From Phocaeicola plebeius (GTDB taxonomy: Bacteria > Bacteroidota > Bacteroidia > Bacteroidales > Bacteroidaceae), in NCBI RefSeq assembly GCF_003437535.1, contig NZ_QSQT01000012.1, forward strand, positions 58,328 to 122,327: a stretch of 64,000 nt of DNA, given 5' to 3'. Made by a program: the position numbers and the translations under genes. A model generated the notes under the pieces. It worked only from the letters and a program-made list of their open reading frames with translations, was not told where the DNA came from and made no database searches. Positions 17,442 to 26,023 of the stretch are shown here, one piece after another (position 1 is the first letter of the stretch; each line of letters starts with the position of its first letter).

Positions 17442-18454
17442 TGAGTCAATCGGAAATCGTGGTAGAGGGTCGTAACCTGACAATCGGTTATCAGGTAGGG
17501 AAGAAGCGGACGGAAGTGCATTCTAGGCTGAATTTTCAGCTTTTTCGTGGAGAACTGACATGTCTGCTAGGAGCGAACGGAGCAGGTAAATCTACCTTGC
17601 TTCGCACTTTGGCGGCTGCTCAACCGTTTTTATCTGGCGACTTGAAACTGTTGGGGCGTGATTTGTCTGCCTACTCCGAACGTGAGTTGTCAAGAACCAT
17701 AGGGGTCGTATTGACAGACCGTACGCAAGCAGGAGGGTTGACAGTATATGAACTGGTCGCCTTGGGACGACAGCCTTATACAGGATTTTTCGGACGTTTG
17801 GATAAGACCGACAAGCAGTTGGTAGAACATGCACTGCAAGCCGTAGAGATAGCTCATAAGGCACGGTGTTATATGGCTGAACTTTCTGACGGAGAACGAC
17901 AGAAAGTGATGATTGCCAAAGCACTGGTGCAGGAATGTCCGTTGATATTATTGGATGAGCCGACTGCTTTCTTGGATGTGGTAAGCCGCATTGAAATCAT
18001 GAATCTGTTGCATCGTTTGGCTATAGAGGAAAAGAGAGCAATTCTTTTGTCTACGCATGATATTGAACAGGCACTGGTCTTGTCTGATCGCCTTTGGTTG
18101 CTTTCTTCAACCGGAGGACTGGAATGTGGTGTGACGGAAGATTTGATATTGCGCAACCGGATGGATACATTGTTTGCCAATCATGCCCGGATAAAGTTTG
18201 ATTTGATGCACGGTGGCTTTTCTCCTGAAGTGTCGGGAGAGAAATCCATTGTGTTAAAGGCGGAAGATGAGGTGCTGCGTCATTGGGCACAAAATGCCTT
18301 GAACCGTCATCACTACTTTTGTCTGGATGCCTGTGCTTCCGCCCAGAAGTTGCCTTTACTGGATGTGCAAGCACCCGATATGCTTCTTTATACGGATGAG
18401 AACGGACAGACTACATGCTATTCTACTTTTGAGGCATTGCTTCATGATATATAA
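17441..18454 (+). CDS. btuD: B12 ABC transporter ATPase BtuD with C-terminal extension
   Basis: The ATPase driving cobalamin import through BtuC. Walker A GANGAGKST, the signature LSDGERQ, Walker B LILLDEP and the switch histidine in LSTHD are all present in the first 225 residues. The protein is 337 residues against about 250 for E. coli BtuD. Roughly 80 extra C-terminal residues (about 255-337, including EDEVLRHWAQNALNRH and LLYTDENGQTTCYSTFEALL) form what looks like a small alpha/beta domain of unknown role. Next comes a 75-base gap with a new promoter. Confidence 0.92.
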   Translation: MSQSEIVVEGRNLTIGYQVGKKRTEVHSRLNFQLFRGELTCLLGANGAGKSTLLRTLAAAQPFLSGDLKLLGRDLSAYSERELSRTIGVVLTDRTQAGGLTVYELVALGRQPYTGFFGRLDKTDKQLVEHALQAVEIAHKARCYMAELSDGERQKVMIAKALVQECPLILLDEPTAFLDVVSRIEIMNLLHRLAIEEKRAILLSTHDIEQALVLSDRLWLLSSTGGLECGVTEDLILRNRMDTLFANHARIKFDLMHGGFSPEVSGEKSIVLKAEDEVLRHWAQNALNRHHYFCLDACASAQKLPLLDVQAPDMLLYTDENGQTTCYSTFEALLHDI

Positions 18455-18489
18455 TTATTAGTGAATAAGCTTATTTGAAAGATATTTGT

Positions 18490-18497
18490 TATTTTTG
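18490..18497 (+). promoter_or_regulatory. Candidate promoter of the GNAT-ibrA-ibrB cassette
   Basis: TATTTTTG fits TAnnTTTG and lies 32 bases before the first start codon, consistent with a separate transcript from the btu operon. No -33 element at normal spacing is seen. Confidence 0.5.
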
Positions 18498-18529
18498 CTT
18501 GACATAGTTGAAACGAAAATAATAGATAT

Positions 18530-18943
18530 ATGATAGCTGTGATAAAAATGGCCGGCACATCTCCTGAACTGTATAGCTGCGTAGCTCCGTTGGTGATGAA
18601 TCCGGAAATTATTAAGTATAATCATAATTATCCTTTTAAAACTGGTGAATCGTTTGTTTGGTTTGTAGCCTTTGCAGACGATGGCAATCACGTTTTAGGC
18701 TTTTTTCCTGTGGAAATACGGAAAAAATCTGCGATAATCAACAATTATTATGTGGAGGAGGATACAAAGGATGTGTTTTTGAGTTTATTGGAAGCTGTGA
18801 CAAATGAATTTCTATCTACGGAAAAGGAACTGGAGGCGGTAGTCCAAAAGCCTCATGAATCTTATTTTCAGACGCAAGGATTTGAAATAGTACGTGCATG
18901 GAGTTTGTATCTTAAAATGAAGAAAACGAATGAAGAAGAATGA
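18530..18943 (+). CDS. Small GNAT-like protein upstream of ibrA
   Basis: A 137-residue protein I recognise only by general pattern. The strand order FVWFVAFADDG-HVLGFFPVEIRKKSAIINNYYVEED, then a helix, then ESYFQTQGFEIVRAWSLYLKMKK resembles the second half of an acetyltransferase (GNAT) fold. The acetyl-CoA pyrophosphate loop is not obvious, so it may be a degenerate, non-catalytic GNAT. It overlaps the following gene by 14 bases and is surely co-translated with it, so it probably works with the IbrA/IbrB-like pair. Confidence 0.5.
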   Translation: MIAVIKMAGTSPELYSCVAPLVMNPEIIKYNHNYPFKTGESFVWFVAFADDGNHVLGFFPVEIRKKSAIINNYYVEEDTKDVFLSLLEAVTNEFLSTEKELEAVVQKPHESYFQTQGFEIVRAWSLYLKMKKTNEEE

Positions 18944-20228
18944 GAACGTGAAAAATGTGTACGAGCTGGCACAAGAACGTCTGGCTGTACTTTTCAAGGA
19001 GTTTGACAATATTTATGTGTCATTTTCCGGTGGAAAGGACAGTGGAGTACTGCTGAATCTTTGCATTGATTATATACGCCGGAACAACTTGAAGATAAAG
19101 CTTGGTGTATTTTTCATGGATTATGAGGTGCAGTATGACCATACCATCGCATTTATCAATCGTATTTTGGAAAATAATAAGGACATACTGGAGGTATATC
19201 GGATTTGTGTTCCCTTTAAAGTGAGAACCTGTACTTCCATGTACCAGCATTACTGGCGTCCATGGGATGAGGCCCTTCGTGACATCTGGGTACGAGAGAT
19301 GCCGGAAGGGGTTATGAAGGCGGAAGATTTTACTTTTTTTCATGACAACATGTGGGATTATGAGTTTCAGTTACGTTTTGCCGCCTGGTTGCATGAAAAG
19401 AAAAAGGCTGTCCGTACGGCTTGTCTGGTGGGTATACGTACACAGGAAAGTTACAATCGCTGGCGTACCATTTATGGCGGTTTGAAGCAGCAGCTTTATC
19501 ACAACTATCAGTGGAGTTCGAAGATTGCCAATGATGTATATAATCTTTATCCCATTTATGACTGGAAAACTACGGATATCTGGACTGCTAATGGAAAGTT
19601 TGGTTGGGATTACAATCGTTTGTATGATCTTTATTATTACGCAGGTGTAAGTCTGGAACGTCAGCGAGTGGCCAGTCCCTTCATTGGTGAAGCCATTGAA
19701 AGTCTGCATTTATACAAGGTGATTGAGCCGGATACCTGGGGACGAATGATTGGGCGTGTGAACGGGGTTAATTTCTCTGCCATTTATGGAGGAACACATG
19801 CGATGGGATATGGTTCAGTCAAGTTGCCGGAAGGGCATACCTGGAAATCGTTTATGGAGTTTCTGCTTTCTACACTTCCAGAGGAAACCCGCAGGGGATA
19901 TTTGAGTAAACTTCATACCAGCATTAAGTTTTGGAGAACGAAAGGGGGCTGCCTGAGTGATGAGACCATAGCCAAACTCGAAAGCATGAATATCCCAATT
20001 ACGGTGAGAAACAAGAGCAACTACAAGACGACTAAGCGTCCGGTGATGATGGAGTACCTGGATGATATTGATATTGCAGAATTCAGAGAAATTCCTACTT
20101 ACAAGCGTATGTGTCTGTGCATACTGCGTAATGATTATGCCTGTAAATATATGGGATTTGCCGTAAGCAAGGAAGAGAAAAAGATGAAAGATTATATTTT
20201 ACAACAATATAAAAAGATATGGACATAG
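18930..20228 (+). CDS. IbrA-like PAPS-reductase-family protein (DUF3440)
   Basis: A 432-residue protein with an N-terminal PP-loop ATP-pyrophosphatase domain (FSGGKDSG, residues 32-39) of the PAPS reductase/DndC type, followed by a long C-terminal region like DUF3440. Near the C-terminus are the cysteines in MCLCILRNDYAC. E. coli IbrA has this architecture and acts with IbrB as an activator of prophage-borne eib genes; its biochemistry is unknown to me. The protein lacks the context of sulfate assimilation. It overlaps both neighbours (14 bases upstream, 10 bases downstream). The most likely role is ATP-dependent activation of an unknown substrate. Confidence 0.8.
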   Translation: MKKNENVKNVYELAQERLAVLFKEFDNIYVSFSGGKDSGVLLNLCIDYIRRNNLKIKLGVFFMDYEVQYDHTIAFINRILENNKDILEVYRICVPFKVRTCTSMYQHYWRPWDEALRDIWVREMPEGVMKAEDFTFFHDNMWDYEFQLRFAAWLHEKKKAVRTACLVGIRTQESYNRWRTIYGGLKQQLYHNYQWSSKIANDVYNLYPIYDWKTTDIWTANGKFGWDYNRLYDLYYYAGVSLERQRVASPFIGEAIESLHLYKVIEPDTWGRMIGRVNGVNFSAIYGGTHAMGYGSVKLPEGHTWKSFMEFLLSTLPEETRRGYLSKLHTSIKFWRTKGGCLSDETIAKLESMNIPITVRNKSNYKTTKRPVMMEYLDDIDIAEFREIPTYKRMCLCILRNDYACKYMGFAVSKEEKKMKDYILQQYKKIWT

Positions 20229-20761
20229 AAGAGAAAACAAGTCCGGTTTACCATGTAAAAGCCGTACCGGTGGAGAAGGTGTGTGCCAACAATTATAATC
20301 CGAATGTGGTAGCTCCTCCGGAAATGAAGCTGCTGGAACTGTCTATTTGGGAAGACGGTTTCACGATGCCTTGTGTATGCTATTATGACAAGGAAAATGA
20401 CAAGTATATTATTGTAGATGGTTTTCACCGCTATCAGGTGCTGAAAACCTCCCGACGGATTTATGAGCGGGAGAAAGGTATGCTTCCGGTGGTAGTGATT
20501 GACAAGGATTTGTCCAACCGTATGGGCTCTACTATCCGTCATAATCGTGCGCGAGGTACTCATGACATCGGGTTGATGACGAATATTGTGTCAGAATTGA
20601 CTCAGGCAGGCATGTCGGATAAATGGATTATGAAAAATATAGGTATGGATAAGGATGAACTGCTTCGCTTGAAACAGGTATCGGGCCTGGCATCCTTGTT
20701 TGCCGACAATGACTTTTCTATCCCCACTCCCCAGTCTATTTTACCGGAGAGTGAAGAGTAA
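20219..20761 (+). CDS. IbrB-like ParB/Srx-fold protein
   Basis: A 180-residue partner of the preceding IbrA-like protein. The ParB/sulfiredoxin-fold motifs are visible: DGFHRYQV (GFHR at 68-71) and RHNRARGTH (107-115), followed by a helical segment like a helix-turn-helix (SDKWIMKNIGMDKDELLRLKQ). In ParB proteins these motifs bind and hydrolyse CTP; in sulfiredoxin they bind ATP. It shares a 10-base overlap with the IbrA gene. Its stop is only 7 bases from the stop of the convergent transporter gene. Confidence 0.82.
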   Translation: MDIEEKTSPVYHVKAVPVEKVCANNYNPNVVAPPEMKLLELSIWEDGFTMPCVCYYDKENDKYIIVDGFHRYQVLKTSRRIYEREKGMLPVVVIDKDLSNRMGSTIRHNRARGTHDIGLMTNIVSELTQAGMSDKWIMKNIGMDKDELLRLKQVSGLASLFADNDFSIPTPQSILPESEE

Positions 20762-20768
20762 AGTTGAT

Positions 20769-21338
20769 TTAGTATATAAAGTAGCCTAAGACACCACTGC
20801 ATACAATCAGCAGAATCGGATTTACTTTGTATCGGTTGGAAGCAATGAAACATCCGATAAAAAGCAGGATGCTGATGACAACCTGATACGTGTCTGTTCC
20901 GAAGTTTTCTCCGTTCATCAATACGAGAGCGGCTGCCGCAAGCAGTCCGACTACTCCGGGGCGCAGCCCATTAAACACGGCTTCTACTGCCGGATGGCGT
21001 TGGTACTTCAGGAAAAAACGGCTGATAAATATCATGAGTATAAATGAGGGTAATACCACTGAGAAGGTGGCTACCGTAGAGCCTAATATGCCGGCTGCGT
21101 GCGAGTAGCCGTCATTTACCATAGCCGTATAGCCTACGTAGGTCGCAGAATTGATACCGATAGGACCGGGAGTCATCTGGCTGATAGCGATGATGTCCGT
21201 AAAATCGGACGAACTGAGCCATTCGTAACGGGTGACTACCTCTCCTTGTATCATGGAAATCATGGCGTAACCTCCACCAAATCCGAATAAGCCTATTTTG
21301 AAAAACGTATAGAATAGTTTCAGTAATAAAAGTACCAT
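20769..21338 (-). CDS. Half-size chromate-type (CHR) transporter, second of pair
   Basis: A 189-residue single-domain CHR protein. The N-terminal GLFGFGGGYAMISMIQ signature, the MTPGPIGINSATYVGY motif and about six hydrophobic segments are typical of short-chain CHR proteins, which work as heterodimers encoded by adjacent genes. Its partner lies 13 bases upstream. Chromate efflux is the family's named activity, but the natural substrate in gut anaerobes is not established. Confidence 0.88.
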   Translation of the reverse strand: MVLLLLKLFYTFFKIGLFGFGGGYAMISMIQGEVVTRYEWLSSSDFTDIIAISQMTPGPIGINSATYVGYTAMVNDGYSHAAGILGSTVATFSVVLPSFILMIFISRFFLKYQRHPAVEAVFNGLRPGVVGLLAAAALVLMNGENFGTDTYQVVISILLFIGCFIASNRYKVNPILLIVCSGVLGYFIY

Positions 21339-21351
21339 AGTTTATCTCCTT

Positions 21352-21894
21352 TTAGTTATATTTCTTTTGGTAGCGTCCATACAGGTAACCTCCTAATCCG
21401 CTGAGGATGATGACGTAGATAGGCGAAAAGCCAAGAAGCCATATCAGTAGTGCCGAAACCACCGGAATCCAGATATTGTATCGGTTGATACGGGCTGATT
21501 TTGCCATTTTGAAGGTAGGAGCTGCAATCAAGGCTACTACCGCAGGACGGATGCCTTTGAACACATGTTCTACGGCTTCCACATGCTGGAATTGTCTGAA
21601 GAATAGAGCGATGGTCAGAATAATGAGAAAGGAGGGAAGTATGGTGCCAAGTGCCATCCAGAAAGCTCCCCAGAATCCTTTCAGCTTATAGCCGATAAAG
21701 ATGGCTATGTTGACGGCAAAGATGCCCGGCACAGTTTGCGCCAGTGCCATCAAGTCCAGAAAGTCTTCCTTTTTCACCCATTTTCGTTTGTCTACCAGGT
21801 CAGCTTCTATCAAGGGAACCATGGCATATCCTCCTCCTATGGTGAATAATCCTATCCGGAAGAAGATGAGAAATGCTCTTAAATAGAAATTCAT
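21352..21894 (-). CDS. Half-size chromate-type (CHR) transporter, first of pair
   Basis: A 180-residue CHR domain with GLFTIGGGYAMVPLIE, the equivalent motif QTVPGIFAVNIAIFIGY, and six or so membrane segments. It differs enough from its 189-residue partner to form a classic unequal pair. It starts 10 bases after the hybrid two-component gene on the same strand, so the regulator and both transporter subunits are probably one transcript. Confidence 0.88.
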   Translation of the reverse strand: MNFYLRAFLIFFRIGLFTIGGGYAMVPLIEADLVDKRKWVKKEDFLDLMALAQTVPGIFAVNIAIFIGYKLKGFWGAFWMALGTILPSFLIILTIALFFRQFQHVEAVEHVFKGIRPAVVALIAAPTFKMAKSARINRYNIWIPVVSALLIWLLGFSPIYVIILSGLGGYLYGRYQKKYN

Positions 21895-21904
21895 GTTATT
21901 GCGT

Positions 21905-24900
21905 TTAGTTCTTTTTCATATAAATGCTTGGGGGTACCCCATAAAACTTTTTAAAGGTATCCGTAAAATATTTGGGGTCGGCAAAGCCCATTTTGTCTGA
22001 AACTTCGGCTACCGTATAGCGCTGGCTCTTTAACATCAGGGCGGCCTCCTGCATTCGGATGTTACGGATAAATTCAGCCGGAGCTATGCCTGTCAAAGCC
22101 TTAATCTTATTGTAGAAGCTGGTGCGGCTCATGTTGACCGAAGCGCATAAGGTATCTACATTGAAGTTCTTGCCTAATCCTTCCTTGACCAGTTCGGTCA
22201 CTTTCTGGATAAACTCATCGTCCAGACTTGTAGGTAATTCTACGGCAGGAGCTTCCTCCGGCAATGCCGTGACAGCCGATTTGAAACGATTGCGTAGCAT
22301 CTTCCGGTTTGCTATCAGCGTGCGTATGGTAGCTTTCAATATGTGTACGTCAAAGGGTTTCACTAAATATTGGTCGGCTTTGATTTCCAGTCCCTCTAAA
22401 ATATGCTCCTTATCACCAAGTGCGGTGAGCAGAATGATAGGGATGTGACTGGTTTCCATCTGACTTTTTACTATCTGACACATCTTCTTGCCATCCATTA
22501 CCGGCATCATGATGTCGGAAAGAATCAGGTCGGGCTGACGTTCATTGATGAAGTCAAGTGCTTCTTGTCCGTTGCCTGCACCTTCCACCTGGTAGGTGTC
22601 CGACAGGCTGTGGATAATGAATGACCGCAATGGAGCATTGTCTTCTACAACCAATATTAATGGAGCCTGCTCGTCTGTCTGTGAGTCGGTAAACTGGATG
22701 TCGGTCGTGATATTTCCTGCTGTTTCTTGTTCCGTAGTCAGTACTTTATCAGTGCCCTCTTTTTCCTCCTTTTTATATTGATAGTTTTTACTTCGTATCG
22801 GGAAGGTCAGCTGGAAGGTTGTACCCACATTTTCGGTGCTGGTAAATGAAATCTTACCTTCGTGATTCTCAATCAGGCGGTACGTCAGCAGCATGCCGAT
22901 GCCGCATCCGGTAGTAGTCTGGTTGGCCGTATTATATCCTCTGAACAGATATTTGAAGAGCTTTTTCTGGTCTTCCTTGTTCATTCCGATACCTGTGTCC
23001 GAGAGGAAAAGTGTCCATGTGTTTTTGTTGCTTTCCGCTTTTAATGATACACGTCCGCCTTGTGGCGTATATTTTAAGGCATTAGAAAGCAGGTTGCGCA
23101 AAATGGAATCCATCTTGCTCGTATCAATCCACACATCCAGACTGTCGAACGAACTTTCGTAGGAAAGCGTGATGTCCTTTTGACGAGCAAAACTATCAAA
23201 CTGATGCATATAGTTGCTCAGATAATGATTCAGTTCGTGCGCCGTCACGATGGTCTGTGAGGAATATAATTCTTCCTTCTGGAAATTAATCAGGTTATTG
23301 GCCAGTTCAGCCAGGTTCTCTGTGCTCTGCATGGCCAGTTGGATGTTCTTTTGTCCGTTTTCACTCAGACTTTCCTTTTCCATGATTTCACTCAGAGGAG
23401 CCTTGATCATGGTCAGCGGAGTGCGTATGTCGTGCGCGGCATGCGTGAAGAAATTGATTTTTTCTTCCGAAGTTTTTCGTTCGCGCTTGATAATCTGATA
23501 GCGCAGGAAGGCGTATGCCGCTCCGATAATGAACAGGGCATAAATCAGGAATGCCCAGAAAGTGAGCCAGAAAGGACGTTCTACCAAGATTTGTATTTCC
23601 CTTTCTTCCAGTATCTGCTGGTTGTCGAGCAGAATGGAGCGTACCTTCAGCGTATAGTTTCCCGGCGACAAGTTGGTGTACCGTATGGTTCCGTTGCTGG
23701 TGGGAGGAGTCCACTGGTCATAGAACCCTTCCAGTTTCCAGCTGTACAGAATGCTCGATGGATTGTCGAAATTGATGGAAGACACATCCATGGAGAACGT
23801 GTTCTGGTCGTATTTCAATTGGATGAAATTGGTTTCGTCCAAAATTTTTGTCAAAGGAGAATTCTTTTCCATCGGGTGCACCGGATGATACATGATGTTC
23901 AGATTAGAGAATACCATGTGGCTGGAAAAGCTTGAGGGCAGTTCCAGACTGTCGGGCAGAATGATGACACCTTCGTTGCTTCCAAAAATCAGCTGACCGT
24001 TTCGGGTATGTATTCCGGCAGTCGGATTGAAGTTTGCTCCTTGCAATCCCTGTTCCCGTGTCCAGTTGGTAAAGGTCTGTTCTTTCCGGTTGTAGAAAGA
24101 CAGTCCGTTTTCTGTACCTAAAAACAGATTCCCGTTTTTGTCCGGAACAATACTATAGATATTGTTTGTCTGCAAGCCGCTGTTGTTGGCCATGCAGTGT
24201 GTGATTTCATTCGTTTGATTATCAATGATAAACAATCCGTTTCCGTAGGTGCCGACATAGGTCTTTTTCAGGTCGGGAGTATTGTAGATTGCATTGATAC
24301 AGCCGAAATCTTCTTTTTCCATGTAAGGATACAGTTGCCGTTTCGTTTTATCGAATACATACAATCCTTGTATGGTTCCTACCCAGAAGGAATTTTCATT
24401 TCTTTCTAAAAGATACGTGATAGGGTAGGAGCTGCTGTATTCCTGCTTTTCCTGTGTGCGTGTGTCAAAGCTTTTCAGGCTGTAGAATCCTCCACTCCAG
24501 ATAACCTCATTCTTGTCTTTTATCAGTCCGCGGATGTATTTGTCCGGAGTTTCACGTGCCTGCGATTTTCCTTGCTGATGGAAGGTCGTAGTTCCAGCCT
24601 TCTTGTCTATGCGGAAGATACCGGACATATAGCCTCCGGCCAGGATAATTCCCGGTCTTATTTCGCATACGGACAAGAAAATATGGTTTTCATATTGAGG
24701 AAGTTCCTTCTCCGTACAATAGCTTTTCCACTTCTTTTCACTGATGTCATAACAGCTTATTCCGTTGCAGGTGGCATACCATATATCTCCTTCAGAATCC
24801 TCCATGATGCCGTTGATGCAGTCATTTGACAAGGTGTTACTGCTGTTCGACGCATGTTTGAACCATTGGTATTCAGGGTACTTTTCGGAATAGATGGTAA

Positions 24901-25882
24901 TGCCGATAGGATAAATCACGTTCCAGATACGGTTGTTCTGGTCCATGTAAATATCCTTGATGATGCTTCCGTTCATCTTGTTGAAGCTCTCATTGTCTTC
25001 TTTTAAGAAATGAGAAAGTTCTTTTTTCTTGACATCCAGTTTATATACTCCGTCACCATCGGTTGCAATGAACACCTCATCCAGGTTTTTCCGGTTGGGC
25101 GTGATGGTGTTTACCCCGATGTCTTTCAGGTGTTTCCCGAGGTCTGTCAGCTCTCCGCTTTCAGGGGTATAAATAAACAGCTTATCAAGCAGGGCATTGA
25201 TGATAAGCTTGTTGGTAGGCTTATGATAATAAATGTAATCAATGATGTTGATATTGGAAATATCAATTTTCCGTACGTTGGTTAATTCTCCTTTGTTCAG
25301 GGTAGCTGAATACAAGGTTTGTTCGGTCGAAATAAAATAGTTATTTCCCTTTGCCTGTGTGATGCAGGTTACTTTTCCTGGAATTTTATGACTTATTTTT
25401 CTGGTCTTCTGAGTATCTCCATTGTAGATGTACTGATAACCTTCTGTGCAGAACCAGATATTTTTTTCTTCGTCCAGATAAATGCAGGTTATCGGACACT
25501 TTTGAGTTTCCGGATACTGTTCATGCAAGTCGAATACCAACTGGAAGGAGTCTCTGGCCTCATTCAGATTGAATACCAGTCCGTCTTTTCCGATTTCCCA
25601 TAACTTCTTTTCTCTGTCAGTCTTTAAAATATTCAGATTAGGGAAACAGTTGACAACTGCACCATTTTTAATCAGCGGATAGTGTGTAAACTGCTTTCCG
25701 TTATAGCGGTCTATACCCTTGTGGGTAAGAATCCAGATGTAATCATATTCTCCTTGTTGAATAGAGAGAACTCTTCGGCTGCTGAGTCCGTCTGCTATAC
25801 CGATATATTGAAATATTTGTGCCTCTGAACGTGTGTATATGACAGATAATAAGAGGCAAATGAGATAAATAAATTTCTGCAT
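21905..25882 (-). CDS. Hybrid two-component system regulator (HTCS)
   Basis: A 1,325-residue one-piece sensor and transcription factor of the Bacteroides type. In order: signal peptide (MQKFIYLICLLLSVIYTRSEA); periplasmic two-component propeller repeats (about 25-690); Y_Y_Y domain; membrane helix (about 771-795); histidine kinase with AAHDIRTPLT (His near 817) and a HATPase domain (DTGIGMN, GCGIGM); receiver domain with SDIMMPVMDG (Asp near 1122); and AraC-type DNA-binding domain to the C-terminus. I chose the ATG at 25882 because it opens the signal peptide. Such regulators usually sense glycan pieces beside a polysaccharide locus, but none is present here; the next genes are a CHR transporter pair. 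Confidence 0.93.
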   Translation of the reverse strand: MQKFIYLICLLLSVIYTRSEAQIFQYIGIADGLSSRRVLSIQQGEYDYIWILTHKGIDRYNGKQFTHYPLIKNGAVVNCFPNLNILKTDREKKLWEIGKDGLVFNLNEARDSFQLVFDLHEQYPETQKCPITCIYLDEEKNIWFCTEGYQYIYNGDTQKTRKISHKIPGKVTCITQAKGNNYFISTEQTLYSATLNKGELTNVRKIDISNINIIDYIYYHKPTNKLIINALLDKLFIYTPESGELTDLGKHLKDIGVNTITPNRKNLDEVFIATDGDGVYKLDVKKKELSHFLKEDNESFNKMNGSIIKDIYMDQNNRIWNVIYPIGITIYSEKYPEYQWFKHASNSSNTLSNDCINGIMEDSEGDIWYATCNGISCYDISEKKWKSYCTEKELPQYENHIFLSVCEIRPGIILAGGYMSGIFRIDKKAGTTTFHQQGKSQARETPDKYIRGLIKDKNEVIWSGGFYSLKSFDTRTQEKQEYSSSYPITYLLERNENSFWVGTIQGLYVFDKTKRQLYPYMEKEDFGCINAIYNTPDLKKTYVGTYGNGLFIIDNQTNEITHCMANNSGLQTNNIYSIVPDKNGNLFLGTENGLSFYNRKEQTFTNWTREQGLQGANFNPTAGIHTRNGQLIFGSNEGVIILPDSLELPSSFSSHMVFSNLNIMYHPVHPMEKNSPLTKILDETNFIQLKYDQNTFSMDVSSINFDNPSSILYSWKLEGFYDQWTPPTSNGTIRYTNLSPGNYTLKVRSILLDNQQILEEREIQILVERPFWLTFWAFLIYALFIIGAAYAFLRYQIIKRERKTSEEKINFFTHAAHDIRTPLTMIKAPLSEIMEKESLSENGQKNIQLAMQSTENLAELANNLINFQKEELYSSQTIVTAHELNHYLSNYMHQFDSFARQKDITLSYESSFDSLDVWIDTSKMDSILRNLLSNALKYTPQGGRVSLKAESNKNTWTLFLSDTGIGMNKEDQKKLFKYLFRGYNTANQTTTGCGIGMLLTYRLIENHEGKISFTSTENVGTTFQLTFPIRSKNYQYKKEEKEGTDKVLTTEQETAGNITTDIQFTDSQTDEQAPLILVVEDNAPLRSFIIHSLSDTYQVEGAGNGQEALDFINERQPDLILSDIMMPVMDGKKMCQIVKSQMETSHIPIILLTALGDKEHILEGLEIKADQYLVKPFDVHILKATIRTLIANRKMLRNRFKSAVTALPEEAPAVELPTSLDDEFIQKVTELVKEGLGKNFNVDTLCASVNMSRTSFYNKIKALTGIAPAEFIRNIRMQEAALMLKSQRYTVAEVSDKMGFADPKYFTDTFKKFYGVPPSIYMKKN

Positions 25883-25962
25883 AATACTTTTGTTGATAAG
25901 TGCAAATTTCGGAAAAAACAATCTCTTATCAAAATAATACGGAGCTTTATGTAGAAATAGAA

Positions 25963-25995
25963 AATAAAAAAGGCATGACCGAAAAGTCATGCCTT
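25963..25995 (-). terminator. Rho-independent terminator of pgk
   Basis: A 10-bp perfect stem (AAGGCATGAC and complement, 6-base loop) lies 28 bases past the pgk stop, followed on the - strand by TTTTTTATTTT. Confidence 0.9.
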
Positions 25996-26023
25996 GAAAT
26001 ATTTACGATAAAGTATTTATGCA

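Noticed and set aside
18930..20228. The IbrA-like protein as assimilatory PAPS reductase (CysH)
   Set aside because: It is about 200 residues longer than CysH, has a DUF3440-like C-terminus, overlaps an IbrB-like gene, and no sulfate-assimilation gene is nearby.
18530..20761. The cassette as part of a prophage
   Set aside because: No integrase, capsid, terminase or lysis gene is in the window, and flanking genes are ordinary chromosomal genes.
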